Shown here in pieces: positions 1 to 8,268 of a stretch of 64,000 bases of DNA. Each line of letters begins with the position of its first letter. Within the stretch, counting starts at the first letter, position 1. The stretch is from MWH-TA3 sp044353905. Its GTDB lineage: Bacteria > Actinomycetota > Actinomycetes > Actinomycetales > Microbacteriaceae. The notes beneath the pieces are model-generated. The model worked only from the letters and a program-made list of their open reading frames with translations. It ran no database searches and was not told where the DNA came from. The position numbers were made by a program, and so were the translations under genes. The stretch spans positions 1 through 64,000 of the forward strand of contig JBILBA010000002.1 in the NCBI GenBank assembly GCA_044353905.1, given 5' to 3'.

Positions 1-1
1 C

Positions 2-640
2 GAACGCGACAAGCTTCGCGCCGAGGCGGAAGCCGCATTCGAGATTGCCCAGAACGCGGCGATTGCCGTCCAAACGGCATATGAAGAACAACAGAAACAC
101 CAAGCAACGCTTCAGGCCCAGTTGGCGACCCTTGTCGAAAACCGGAAAGCTACCGAGAAGGAATACCAGAAGGGCATTGAAGAAGACGGCACTGCCGGCA
201 GCGATCTTCCGCCCGGAGCGATTTCCTCAAAAGGTTGGGCTCGACCAGCCGCGGGGTATATCTCTAGCGGGTACGGATACCGAGTGCACCCGATTTATGG
301 AACGGTCCGTTTCCACGCGGGAACCGATCTCGCCGCCGGTTGCGGAATCCCGATTTACGCTGCGCGTGGCGGCGAAGTGACATATGCGGGCTGGAACGGC
401 ACGTACGGAAACTTCATCCTCATCAACCACGGTGGCGGACTCGCGACGGGTTACGCCCACATCGCGACCGGAAAGACCTTCGTCAAGTTCGGCGAGCAGG
501 TGTCAACCGGAACGCACATCGCCAACGTGGGAACGACGGGCGGTTCGACCGGCTGTCACTTGCACTTCGAGGTACGCGAGAATGGCCGCGCAATCAACCC
601 CGTCACGTTCATGCGCAGAATGGGCATCACGCTCGGTTAG
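2..640 (+). CDS. M23-family peptidase (murein hydrolase), 5' partial
   Basis: The gene enters from outside the window; the reading frame is open from base 2. The first visible ~55 residues are rich in Ala, Glu, Gln and Lys and look like the end of a coiled coil. The rest is a LytM/peptidase M23 domain, a zinc endopeptidase fold that cuts or regulates cutting of peptidoglycan cross-bridges. Metal-ligand motifs are present: FHAGTD (the HxxxD motif), GYAHI, and CHLHFEV near the C-terminus. A coiled coil followed by LytM is the architecture of EnvC/NlpD-like division-associated proteins, so a cell-separation role is plausible but inferred. The stop codon abuts the convergent ppa stop with no terminator between them. 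Confidence 0.85.
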   Translation, partial: ERDKLRAEAEAAFEIAQNAAIAVQTAYEEQQKHQATLQAQLATLVENRKATEKEYQKGIEEDGTAGSDLPPGAISSKGWARPAAGYISSGYGYRVHPIYGTVRFHAGTDLAAGCGIPIYAARGGEVTYAGWNGTYGNFILINHGGGLATGYAHIATGKTFVKFGEQVSTGTHIANVGTTGGSTGCHLHFEVRENGRAINPVTFMRRMGITLG

Positions 641-1132
641 TTAGTGGCCGGCGGCGGCGAGGCGCTCGATGCCCTCGATGACAATCTGCTCGGCTTCGGC
701 ACGACCCTGCCAGCCCTCAGTTTTGACCCACTTGTTGGGCTCGAGGTCCTTGTAGTGCTCGAAGAAGTGTTCGATTTCTTTCTTCGTGAACTCGGGGATG
801 TCGTCGATGTCTTGGATGTGTGACCAGCGCACGTCCTTCTCGAGAACGGCGATCACCTTCGCATCACTTCCGCCGTCATCAGTCATGTTGAACACGGCGA
901 CGGGACGAACCTTGAGTCCGACCCCGGGGAACAGCGGGTAGTCGAGGAGGACGAGTACGTCGACGGGGTCGCCGTCAAGGCCGAGCGTGTTTTCGAAGTA
1001 TCCGTAGTCCGTCGGGTAAACGAATGACGTGAACAGCACGCGGTCGAGGTACACACGACCGGTCTCGTGGTCAACCTCGTACTTATTGCGGCTTCCCTTG
1101 GGGATTTCGATAACGGCGGGGTATCCGGCCAT
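641..1132 (-). CDS. ppa: Inorganic pyrophosphatase
   Basis: A 163-aa soluble family I inorganic pyrophosphatase, which hydrolyses pyrophosphate to phosphate and pulls biosynthetic reactions forward. The length matches the bacterial family. The metal-binding signature is clear: DGDPVDVLVL gives the conserved Asp triad, preceded by YPTDYGYFENT and an N-terminal EIPKGSRNKYE that holds substrate-contacting Lys/Glu. Unlike most neighbours it has a Shine-Dalgarno sequence (GAGGAGA) just upstream of the ATG. Its promoter appears to overlap that of the divergent tilS gene. Confidence 0.97.
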   Translation of the reverse strand: MAGYPAVIEIPKGSRNKYEVDHETGRVYLDRVLFTSFVYPTDYGYFENTLGLDGDPVDVLVLLDYPLFPGVGLKVRPVAVFNMTDDGGSDAKVIAVLEKDVRWSHIQDIDDIPEFTKKEIEHFFEHYKDLEPNKWVKTEGWQGRAEAEQIVIEGIERLAAAGH

Positions 1133-1163
1133 GATGTCTCCTCGTGTCTCAACGGTTCTCGGA

Positions 1164-1172
1164 TAACCTTAC
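1164..1172. promoter_or_regulatory. Overlapping divergent -10 elements, ppa/tilS
   Basis: The 9-base stretch starts with TAACCTTA. Read forward, TAACCT (1164-1169) ends 6 nt before the tilS GTG and fits a leaderless promoter. Read in reverse, TAAGGT (1172-1167) is a -10-like box for ppa. The two boxes share three base pairs, so the polymerases would compete. No convincing -35 was seen for either. Confidence 0.5.
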
Positions 1173-1175
1173 CGA

Positions 1176-2177
1176 GTGACCGATACCAACGGCGAGCGAC
1201 GCGGAAGGTTGTCGCCTGCCGTCGCCGAGATCCGGTCGGCTGTCTCAGACTTCTTCGACCGTCACCCCGTTTCGGACGGCTCTCTTGTCCTCGTCGCGCT
1301 GAGCGGCGGCGCGGATTCGCTTGCGCTCGCGGCGGCAACTCGATTCGTCGCCACAAAGCGGCATCTGCGCGCGGGCGCCATCATCGTTGATCACGGGCTT
1401 CAATCGGGAAGTGCCGAGCTCGCTGCTGCGGTGGCGGAAACGGCGAGGTCACTGGGGCTGGACCCGGTCGAGGCCGTCCGCGTCTCGGTCGGGAAAGCGG
1501 GCGGCCCAGAAGCGGCCGCTCGCGACGCGCGCTATGCGGCCCTGCGGAGCGCCGCCGAACGCCACGGCGCTGCCGTCGTTCTGACGGGCCACACGCGCAA
1601 CGACCAGGCCGAAACGGTGCTGCTGGGGCTCGCCCGCGGGAGCGGGCCGGGAAGCCTCCGGGGCATGGCGGAACTCGACGGACTCATCGGTCGACCGCTT
1701 CTCGACGTCACACGGGAGTCAACCCACGCCGCGGCGCTCGCCGAGGGACTGAACCCCTGGGACGACCCCCACAACTCAGACGAGCGCTATTCGCGCGTCC
1801 GAGTCCGGCACAACGTCCTGCCGACGATGGAGTCCGAACTCGGCCCCGGAATCGTCGATGCGCTCGCGCGAACGGCCGACCTCGTTCGCGATGACGACGA
1901 CGCACTGGATCTTCTTGCGGCCGGAATGGCGCGCCAGGTCATGGACACCGACCCCGTGTCGTTTGCCGCCGACGACGTTGCGCATCGTCCGCGAGCGTTG
2001 CGAACCAGAATCATTCGCATCGCCGCGAATCACGCGTGGGGCACGACCATTACTCACGTTCAAACTCGCGCGATTGATGCGCTTCTGACCGACTGGCACG
2101 GGCAGGGAAAGGTTGATGTCACCGGCGGTAGTGTGGTCAGACAGGATGGTCGAATCCGCTTCGACCCCGCCAGTTAG
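1176..2177 (+). CDS. tilS: tRNA(Ile)-lysidine synthetase TilS
   Basis: A 333-aa PP-loop ATPase that attaches lysine to C34 of tRNA-Ile2 (anticodon CAU) so that it reads AUA. The PP-loop motif SGGADS lies at residues 43-48. A short C-terminal extension after the catalytic domain is normal for actinobacterial TilS. The GTG start at 1176 is chosen because TAACCT ends 6 nt before it and there is no SD. It heads the cluster tilS-hpt-ftsH-fol, the common actinobacterial order. hpt follows 6 nt after the stop. Confidence 0.95.
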   Translation: MTDTNGERRGRLSPAVAEIRSAVSDFFDRHPVSDGSLVLVALSGGADSLALAAATRFVATKRHLRAGAIIVDHGLQSGSAELAAAVAETARSLGLDPVEAVRVSVGKAGGPEAAARDARYAALRSAAERHGAAVVLTGHTRNDQAETVLLGLARGSGPGSLRGMAELDGLIGRPLLDVTRESTHAAALAEGLNPWDDPHNSDERYSRVRVRHNVLPTMESELGPGIVDALARTADLVRDDDDALDLLAAGMARQVMDTDPVSFAADDVAHRPRALRTRIIRIAANHAWGTTITHVQTRAIDALLTDWHGQGKVDVTGGSVVRQDGRIRFDPAS

Positions 2178-2183
2178 GACGAT

Positions 2184-2744
2184 ATGCGGTACGACGACGT
2201 TTCCGATCAACTCGACGAGATCCTCGTCACCGAGGAACAACTTCTCGCGCGAATCGACGAGCTCGCCCGCGAAATCGAGCGCGACTACGCCGGAAAAGAC
2301 CTGCTGCTCGTTGGTGTACTCAAGGGCGCGGTGATGGTGATGAGCGACCTGTCGCGGGCTCTGACGATTCCGATCAACATGGACTGGATGGCGGTCTCGT
2401 CCTACGGGCACGGAACGACCTCGAGCGGAGTCGTGCGGATCCTCAAAGACCTCGACACCGACATCGCCGACCGAAACGTCCTCCTCGTCGAGGACATCAT
2501 CGACACCGGCCTCACCCTGTCGTGGCTGCGCGACAACCTTCTGTCTCGCGGTGCGGCGACCGTCAAGATCTTTGCCGCTCTTCGCAAACCCGACGCGGTC
2601 AAGGTCGACATCGTCGCGGACTATCTCGGATTCGACATCCCCAACAAGTTCGTCGTCGGCTACGGGCTCGACTATGCCGAGAACTTCCGTCACCTGCGTG
2701 ACGTCGCCGTGTTGTCCCCGAGCGTCTACGCCGAAAGCGAATAG
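2184..2744 (+). CDS. hpt: Hypoxanthine phosphoribosyltransferase
   Basis: A 186-aa type I phosphoribosyltransferase that salvages hypoxanthine or guanine to IMP or GMP using PRPP. The PRPP-binding signature VEDIIDTG lies at about residues 102-109. An LKGA motif near residue 47 and a C-terminal GYGLDYAE also match the HPRT family. Length is typical. The gene is 6 nt downstream of tilS and probably co-transcribed with it. The tilS-hpt-ftsH order is conserved across Gram-positive bacteria. Confidence 0.96.
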   Translation: MRYDDVSDQLDEILVTEEQLLARIDELAREIERDYAGKDLLLVGVLKGAVMVMSDLSRALTIPINMDWMAVSSYGHGTTSSGVVRILKDLDTDIADRNVLLVEDIIDTGLTLSWLRDNLLSRGAATVKIFAALRKPDAVKVDIVADYLGFDIPNKFVVGYGLDYAENFRHLRDVAVLSPSVYAESE

Positions 2745-2812
2745 CCCCGATGTGACCGCTCGCTAGCGAGTACGCTGGCAAGACGTGTTGTAGAACAGGA
2801 GCAGGGCGCCGA

Positions 2813-4816
2813 ATGAAGAATTTCCTCAAAGGACCGTGGCTGTATATCGCCGCCGGTCTGTTGGTTGTGTGGGCGGGATTCTCGTTCCTGACGACCGTCA
2901 ATTACGCTCCCGTCTCGACCAAAGAGGGCTTGGCCTTCATTGTCGACGGCAAGGTGAAGGAAGTCACCATCACCGACTTCGAGCAGCGCGTCGACCTCAC
3001 GCTGAAAACCGCCGACACGAAGTACGGCGAAACCGTGCAGTTCTATTACGTCGCGCCACGTGGTGCCGAGGTCCTGCGCGCAATCACCGCGGCGAACCCC
3101 GAAAAGTTCACGGACGAGGTCCCCAAGGAATCGTGGTTCCTGTCGATCCTCGGGTTCGTGATTCCGTTCCTGATCATCGGTCTGGCGTTCTGGTTCATTT
3201 CGTCCAATGCGGGCGGCGCTCGCGGAGCGATGCAATTCGGCCGGTCCCGCGCCAAGCTGTTCAACAAGGAATCGCCACAAGTCTCGTTCGAGGATGTCGC
3301 CGGTGCGGACGAAGCGATCGAAGAGCTTCACGAAATCAAAGAGTTCCTGCAGAACCCCGAAAAGTTCGAAAAGGTCGGAGCCCGAATCCCGAAGGGCGTG
3401 CTGTTGTACGGCCCTCCCGGAACGGGTAAGACGCTTCTCGCGCGTGCCGTTGCCGGCGAGGCATCAGTTCCGTTCTATTCGATTTCCGGTTCGGACTTCG
3501 TCGAGATGTTTGTCGGTGTCGGTGCGAGCCGTGTTCGTGACCTCTTCGACATCGCCAAACAGAATTCCCCGGCCATCATCTTTATCGACGAAATCGACGC
3601 CGTTGGGCGTCACCGTGGTGCCGGAATGGGCGGCGGCCACGACGAGCGCGAACAGACCCTGAACCAACTGCTGGTCGAGATGGACGGCTTCGAGCCGGGA
3701 CAAAACGTCATCATGATCGCCGCGACGAACCGTCCGGACATTCTTGACCCCGCACTTTTGCGTCCCGGTCGTTTCGACCGACAGATTCAGGTGGACGCCC
3801 CCGATTCGAAGGGCCGCGCCAAGATTCTCGCGGTGCACTCGAAGGACAAGCCGATGGCGAAGAACATCGACCTCGAGGTGCTCGCTCGCAAGACTCCCGG
3901 TTACACCGGAGCCGACCTCGCCAACGTCATCAACGAAGCGGCGCTTCTTACGGCTCGTCAGGGCAAGAGTGAATTGACGAACGAGATTCTCGACGAGGCC
4001 GTCGACCGCGTCATGGCCGGACCGCAGAAACGGTCTCGAATCATGAAAGACAAGGAACGGCTCATCACCGCGTATCACGAGGGTGGCCACGCTCTCGCGG
4101 CCGCCGCGATGCGCCAGACCGACCCCGTGACGAAAGTCACGATTCTTCCCCGTGGACGAGCCCTCGGCTACACGATGGTCATGCCGCTCGACGACAAGTA
4201 TTCGATCACGCGCAATGAACTTCTCGACCAGTTGGCGTATGCCATGGGCGGCCGCGTCGCAGAGGAAATCGTCTTTCACGACCCGACAACAGGCGCGTCG
4301 AACGACATCGAAAAAGCGACCGGGATTGCTCGCCGCATGGTCACCGAGTTCGGAATGTCGAACGTCGTGGGTTCCGTCAAGTTGGGTTCTGGTTCCGGCG
4401 AGATGTTCCTCGGTCGAGACGTCGGACACCAGCGCGATTACAGTGACGGCGTTGCCGAACGCGTAGATGCCGAGGTTCGTGCATTGATTGACAACGCACG
4501 TGACGAAGCGTGGTCGGTGCTCACGGCCAACCGCCCGATTCTCGATCAACTCGCGAAGGAACTGCTCGAGAAAGAAACGCTCGACCACAACCGACTCGCG
4601 ACGATTTTCGCCAAGGTCAAGAAACTGCCCGCGCGTCCCGTGTGGAAGTCGAACCCCAAGCGACCCGTGTCGACGAAGGGTCCGATCAAGGTTCCGGCAC
4701 GTATCGCGCTTGACGCAGACGTGAAACCCGCGGCGAAAGCAAAGCCCGCCGCTAAGGCAAAGCCCGCGACCGCAGTAAAGCCCGCGGCCAAGCGGACGAA
4801 GCCGGCCGCGAAGTAG
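2813..4816 (+). CDS. ftsH: ATP-dependent zinc metalloprotease FtsH
   Basis: A 667-aa membrane AAA+ protease that degrades misassembled membrane proteins and short-lived regulators. It has two transmembrane segments (about 9-28 and 109-130) flanking a small extracytoplasmic domain. The AAA module follows, with Walker A GPPGTGKT at 200-207, Walker B FIDEIDA and an SRH region. The zinc site is HEGGH at 422-426. The unusual part is the last ~35 residues: a low-complexity Lys/Ala/Pro tail with repeated KPAAKAK units, like histone-H1-type tails. An SD-like CAGGAG precedes the ATG. folE starts 5 nt after the stop. Confidence 0.98.
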   Translation: MKNFLKGPWLYIAAGLLVVWAGFSFLTTVNYAPVSTKEGLAFIVDGKVKEVTITDFEQRVDLTLKTADTKYGETVQFYYVAPRGAEVLRAITAANPEKFTDEVPKESWFLSILGFVIPFLIIGLAFWFISSNAGGARGAMQFGRSRAKLFNKESPQVSFEDVAGADEAIEELHEIKEFLQNPEKFEKVGARIPKGVLLYGPPGTGKTLLARAVAGEASVPFYSISGSDFVEMFVGVGASRVRDLFDIAKQNSPAIIFIDEIDAVGRHRGAGMGGGHDEREQTLNQLLVEMDGFEPGQNVIMIAATNRPDILDPALLRPGRFDRQIQVDAPDSKGRAKILAVHSKDKPMAKNIDLEVLARKTPGYTGADLANVINEAALLTARQGKSELTNEILDEAVDRVMAGPQKRSRIMKDKERLITAYHEGGHALAAAAMRQTDPVTKVTILPRGRALGYTMVMPLDDKYSITRNELLDQLAYAMGGRVAEEIVFHDPTTGASNDIEKATGIARRMVTEFGMSNVVGSVKLGSGSGEMFLGRDVGHQRDYSDGVAERVDAEVRALIDNARDEAWSVLTANRPILDQLAKELLEKETLDHNRLATIFAKVKKLPARPVWKSNPKRPVSTKGPIKVPARIALDADVKPAAKAKPAAKAKPATAVKPAAKRTKPAAK

Positions 4817-4821
4817 TTTTC

Positions 4822-5397
4822 ATGGCCATCGATCGGGACCGCATCGCCGCGGCTGTGAGGGAAATCCTCGCGGCCATCGGCGAGGACCCGTCACGAGACG
4901 GCTTGCGCGAAACTCCCGTTCGGGTCGCTGACGCGATGGCGGAACTGTATGCCGGCGTTGGCGCGGACGCGACCGAGGGGCTGCGCGATTCAGCATCGAC
5001 CGCTGATGTCGTGTCACACGACCCCGTTATCGTTCGCGACCTCGCCTTTCGCTCGATGTGCGAACATCACCTTCTGCCGTTTCACGGCGTGGCCCACATC
5101 GCGTACGAGCCAACCGACACGGTTGTTGGTCTCGGACGTCTGGCGAGGGTGCTGGAGACGATTTCGTCCAGGCCCCAGGTCCAAGAGCGAATTGGAATTG
5201 AGGTCTGTGACGCGCTGACGACCGGCGTCGGTGCGAGCGGAGCGCTCGTGGTTCTCGACGCCCGTCACGAGTGTGTCTCGGCACGTGGAGCCAAGCAGGC
5301 CGACGCGTCGGCGCTCACGGTAACCGCGACGGGAAGCTTTGCGCTCGAACCGACGCGGTCCGCGCTCCTCACTCTGATCGGCCGGGGAGATGGCTAA
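4822..5397 (+). CDS. folE: GTP cyclohydrolase I
   Basis: A 191-aa enzyme that converts GTP to 7,8-dihydroneopterin triphosphate, the first step of folate synthesis. The zinc site is visible: MCEHHLLPF supplies Cys and His, and the second Cys is in RHECVSARGA. The catalytic core (VGLGRLARVLE, EVCDAL) is intact. It starts 5 nt after the ftsH stop and overlaps folP by 8 nt, so it belongs to the ftsH-fol operon. Confidence 0.97.
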   Translation: MAIDRDRIAAAVREILAAIGEDPSRDGLRETPVRVADAMAELYAGVGADATEGLRDSASTADVVSHDPVIVRDLAFRSMCEHHLLPFHGVAHIAYEPTDTVVGLGRLARVLETISSRPQVQERIGIEVCDALTTGVGASGALVVLDARHECVSARGAKQADASALTVTATGSFALEPTRSALLTLIGRGDG

Positions 5398-6190
5398 CCG
5401 TCCCCTCGTCTTTGGTGTCCTCAATGTGACACCGGATTCGTTCAGTGATGGCGGCCTGTGGGATTCGCCCGGCAGTGCAATCGAGCACGCGCGTGCGATG
5501 GTGGCTGCTGGTGCAGATGTCATCGATGTCGGCGGAGAATCGACTCGCCCAGGGGCTGCCCGAATCGACGGTGGCGAAGAGCGCCGTCGGGTCGAACCGG
5601 TGATTCGAGCCCTCGCGGCCGACGGTGTTTCCGTGTCACTCGACACGATGCGAGCCGAGACCGCGCGACTGGGAATCGACCTCGGCGTCGACTACATCAA
5701 CGACGTTTCGGGTGGGCTGTCGGATCCCGCGATGCTTGGTGTCGTAGCCGACAGCGACGTGACGTACATCGCGATGCACTGGCGCGGCGAGAGCGATGTG
5801 ATGGACGGGAACGCTACATACGGCGATGTCACTCGCGATGTTCTGACCGAGCTACGCGCTCGAATCGATGCCGCGCAGGCCGCGGGTATCGCCCCCGGAA
5901 AACTGTGGATTGATCCGGGCCTCGGGTTCGCCAAGACCGCTGACCACAACTGGCAGCTTCTGCGCGACCTCAACCAGTTCGTCGCGTTGGGCTATCCGGT
6001 TCTCGTTGGCGCGTCGCGCAAACGGTTCCTCAGTCCGTTTGGTGAACAGCCGGCCGATCGCGATCAGGCGACCGCAATCATCAGTGTTTTGTCCGCCGAA
6101 GCGGGCGTGGCCGCGGTTCGTGTTCACGACGTTGCGCGAACGGTCGAGGCCCTTCGGGTCCGCAGCGCGTGGTGGGGAGGTGCCGCATGA
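5390..6190 (+). CDS. folP: Dihydropteroate synthase
   Basis: A 266-aa TIM-barrel enzyme that condenses pterin pyrophosphate with p-aminobenzoate. It is the target of sulfonamides. The first signature GVLNVTPDSFSDGG is at residues 9-22, the second motif DVGGESTRPGA follows, and LVGASRKRF near the C-terminus completes the substrate pocket. The ATG lies inside the 3' end of folE. The end overlaps folB by four bases (ATGA). Confidence 0.97.
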   Translation: MANRPLVFGVLNVTPDSFSDGGLWDSPGSAIEHARAMVAAGADVIDVGGESTRPGAARIDGGEERRRVEPVIRALAADGVSVSLDTMRAETARLGIDLGVDYINDVSGGLSDPAMLGVVADSDVTYIAMHWRGESDVMDGNATYGDVTRDVLTELRARIDAAQAAGIAPGKLWIDPGLGFAKTADHNWQLLRDLNQFVALGYPVLVGASRKRFLSPFGEQPADRDQATAIISVLSAEAGVAAVRVHDVARTVEALRVRSAWWGGAA

Positions 6191-6540
6191 CCGACGAGAT
6201 TCGCCTCCGTGGGCTTCGCGCCTTCGCACACCACGGCGTGTTCGACGACGAGCGCGCCAACGGCCAAGAATTCATCATCGACGTCGACGCGCGCGTTTCG
6301 CTGTCGGGTCTGGGCGACGACATCGCGCAGACGATTCATTACGGCGAACTCGCGGTCGCGATAGTCGAGGCGGTCGAGACCGACCCGGTCGACCTCATCG
6401 AAACCGTCGCCGAGCGCGTCGCGGACATCGTTCTGGGGTTCGGTGCCATTTCCACTCGGGTCGAAGTTCACAAGCCCAGCGCGCCGATCACCGTCCGGTT
6501 CGATGACGTCTCCGTCGTGATCGAACGGTCGCGACCGTGA
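6187..6540 (+). CDS. folB: Dihydroneopterin aldolase
   Basis: A 117-aa protein that cleaves dihydroneopterin to 6-hydroxymethyl-dihydropterin and glycolaldehyde. The start is set at ATG 6187, which overlaps the folP stop (ATGA); a longer frame from 6169 would only add residues encoded inside folP. The N-terminus MTDEIRLRGLRAFAHHGVF and the catalytic region ETVAERVADIVL are typical. It overlaps folK as GTGA. Confidence 0.95.
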   Translation: MTDEIRLRGLRAFAHHGVFDDERANGQEFIIDVDARVSLSGLGDDIAQTIHYGELAVAIVEAVETDPVDLIETVAERVADIVLGFGAISTRVEVHKPSAPITVRFDDVSVVIERSRP

Positions 6541-7004
6541 CCCGCGCCGTCATCGCGATGGGCGCGAACCTCGGGGAACGCGCCGAGACAATCGCCGACG
6601 CGATCGAACGCCTGAAAGCGACCGACGGGGTTGACGTCGTCGCCGTATCCGAACTTGTTGAAACCGTCGCGATTCGACCCGACGGGCCCGACGACTCCCA
6701 CCCGAACTATCTGAACGGCGTCGCAACCGTCGACACAACCCTGTCCGCCGCGAGTCTTCTCGCAACTCTGCACGGGATCGAAGACGACCACGGACGGACT
6801 CGCACCGAGCGTTGGGGTGACCGGACTCTCGACCTCGACCTCATCGTGTTCGGAGACCTGATCGAGGACGGCAACCTCGTCATCCCGCATCCGCGCGCTC
6901 ACGAGCGTTCGTTCGTTTTGGGGCCGTGGCTGAGCCTCGACCCCGACGCGACCATCCCCGGTCGGGGACTCGTGCGCGACCTACTCGCGGCGGTGACGTC
7001 GTGA
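6537..7004 (+). CDS. folK: 2-amino-4-hydroxy-6-hydroxymethyldihydropteridine pyrophosphokinase
   Basis: A 155-aa HPPK that transfers pyrophosphate from ATP to the pterin alcohol and so makes the FolP substrate. The signatures are GANLGERAETI at the N-terminus, the metal and ATP region RWGDRTLDLDLI, and HPRAHERSFVL. Length is normal. The GTG start overlaps the folB stop and its own stop overlaps the next start. Together folE, folP, folB and folK cover GTP to dihydropteroate apart from the phosphatase step. Confidence 0.96.
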   Translation: MTRAVIAMGANLGERAETIADAIERLKATDGVDVVAVSELVETVAIRPDGPDDSHPNYLNGVATVDTTLSAASLLATLHGIEDDHGRTRTERWGDRTLDLDLIVFGDLIEDGNLVIPHPRAHERSFVLGPWLSLDPDATIPGRGLVRDLLAAVTS

Positions 7005-7456
7005 AAAAGACGAATCCGCTGTTCCTTGCCGGGCTCACGCCGTTTGCGTTCGGTGTCGGGTTCGCGCTCGATTGGGCGCTCGTCAGCACTGGTCGAACCG
7101 CCATTCCGGTTCCGTGGACGTTGTCAATCTGTCTTGTCCTCATCGGAATCGCTGTTCTCGCGCTCGGTGCCCGTGTTCGCTGGGCGGTGAAACCCGTCAA
7201 GGGTCGTCGCATCGACCCCATCGCCGCGGTGACCATCGTCCAGTTGGCGAAGGCCTCTGCAGTCGGCGGAACTCTGTTGTTCGGTGTTACCGTCGGGCTT
7301 CTCGCGTTCTCGACGTCGCGGCCCGTCGTCGTCGACGCCATCATCCCGTCTAACATTGGCGGTGTCGTAGCGTCACTCGTGCTCGTCGCCCTGGCGCTTG
7401 TCGCCGAGTGGTGGTGCGTGTTGCCCCCTCAAGACCCGGACGGAGAACTCGCATGA
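7001..7456 (+). CDS. DUF3180 family membrane protein
   Basis: A 151-aa protein starting at a GTG that overlaps the folK stop; the upstream in-frame extension lies inside folK and is ignored. Four hydrophobic segments (about 8-26, 40-60, 85-105 and 120-142) suggest a four-helix membrane protein with both ends inside. DUF3180 proteins are found in actinobacteria directly after folK. No function is known. The constant operon position suggests a tie to pterin metabolism or the envelope, but that is only association. Confidence 0.85.
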   Translation: MKKTNPLFLAGLTPFAFGVGFALDWALVSTGRTAIPVPWTLSICLVLIGIAVLALGARVRWAVKPVKGRRIDPIAAVTIVQLAKASAVGGTLLFGVTVGLLAFSTSRPVVVDAIIPSNIGGVVASLVLVALALVAEWWCVLPPQDPDGELA

Positions 7457-8190
7457 TGACGCCAGGTCGCCTCGAGGTCGGACTCGTCGGGACTGCGCCG
7501 GAACTCCCGATCATCGGGCTTGCACTAGCCGGCGCGGGACACTTCCCGTGGACCATCACCGAACCCGCCCCCGCCGACCGTGAACGGGTCGTGTCGCTGT
7601 TGCGCGGGGTGTCAATTCAATCGCCCGCGGAGGTCGTCGCGGCCACCCAACTGGTCATCATTGGTGCGGGTGCCGGCGAAACGGTCGCCGAGATCGTCGA
7701 GTCGCTCGTCGACTCGTGGCGCCCCGGCCAGATTGTTGTTCACACTTCGGCCGATTTCGGCATCGGAGTTCTCGAGCCCGCGACCCGAAAAGGCGCGATT
7801 CCGCTCGCCATTCACCCGGTGCTGACGTTCACGGGAACGTCGCTTGACCTGCACCGCATGAAGGACGCGTATTTCGCTGTCACCGCACCGGCCGTCGCTC
7901 TGCCCATCGCACAGGCCCTTGTTGTCGAAATGGGTGGCGAACCGTTCGTCATCGCCGAAGACGACCGCGCTGCTTTCGCCGACGCGGTTGCGACGGTTGC
8001 CGAGTTCTCGCGTGCGATTGTCGACCAATCGACATTCCGGCTCCAGGAAATCGGGGTCGAACACCCCGGAGCGGTGTTGCGGGCACTCGCGCACTCAGCC
8101 GTCGAAGAAGCACTGCGGGCATCGTCGGACGGGGCGATCGACCCGATTGGTCGTTGGCTCGACGACACGACGTCCGACGACGACGACTGA
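7453..8190 (+). CDS. Rossmann-like / DUF2520 protein
   Basis: A 245-aa protein whose ATG overlaps the DUF3180 stop (ATGA). The N-terminal half resembles NAD(P)-binding proteins of the pyrroline-5-carboxylate reductase type, but the dinucleotide loop is degenerate: VGLVGTAPELP instead of GxGxxG. The C-terminal half is helical, including IHPVLTFTG and an FADAVATVAEF stretch typical of DUF2520. In other actinobacteria this family usually sits just before panC. Here lysS follows and no panC is present in the window. The substrate is unknown. Confidence 0.8.
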   Translation: MMTPGRLEVGLVGTAPELPIIGLALAGAGHFPWTITEPAPADRERVVSLLRGVSIQSPAEVVAATQLVIIGAGAGETVAEIVESLVDSWRPGQIVVHTSADFGIGVLEPATRKGAIPLAIHPVLTFTGTSLDLHRMKDAYFAVTAPAVALPIAQALVVEMGGEPFVIAEDDRAAFADAVATVAEFSRAIVDQSTFRLQEIGVEHPGAVLRALAHSAVEEALRASSDGAIDPIGRWLDDTTSDDDD

Positions 8191-8268
8191 GTCCGAACGC
8201 GACTCGACGAACCTGCCAATCGGCAGTGCACCCGAACGGTAACCTTGACAGGTACCAGAAGGGGCGCC

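Noticed and set aside
1776..2693. 305-codon frame antisense to tilS and hpt
   Set aside because: Spans two unrelated well-identified genes and encodes no recognisable protein.
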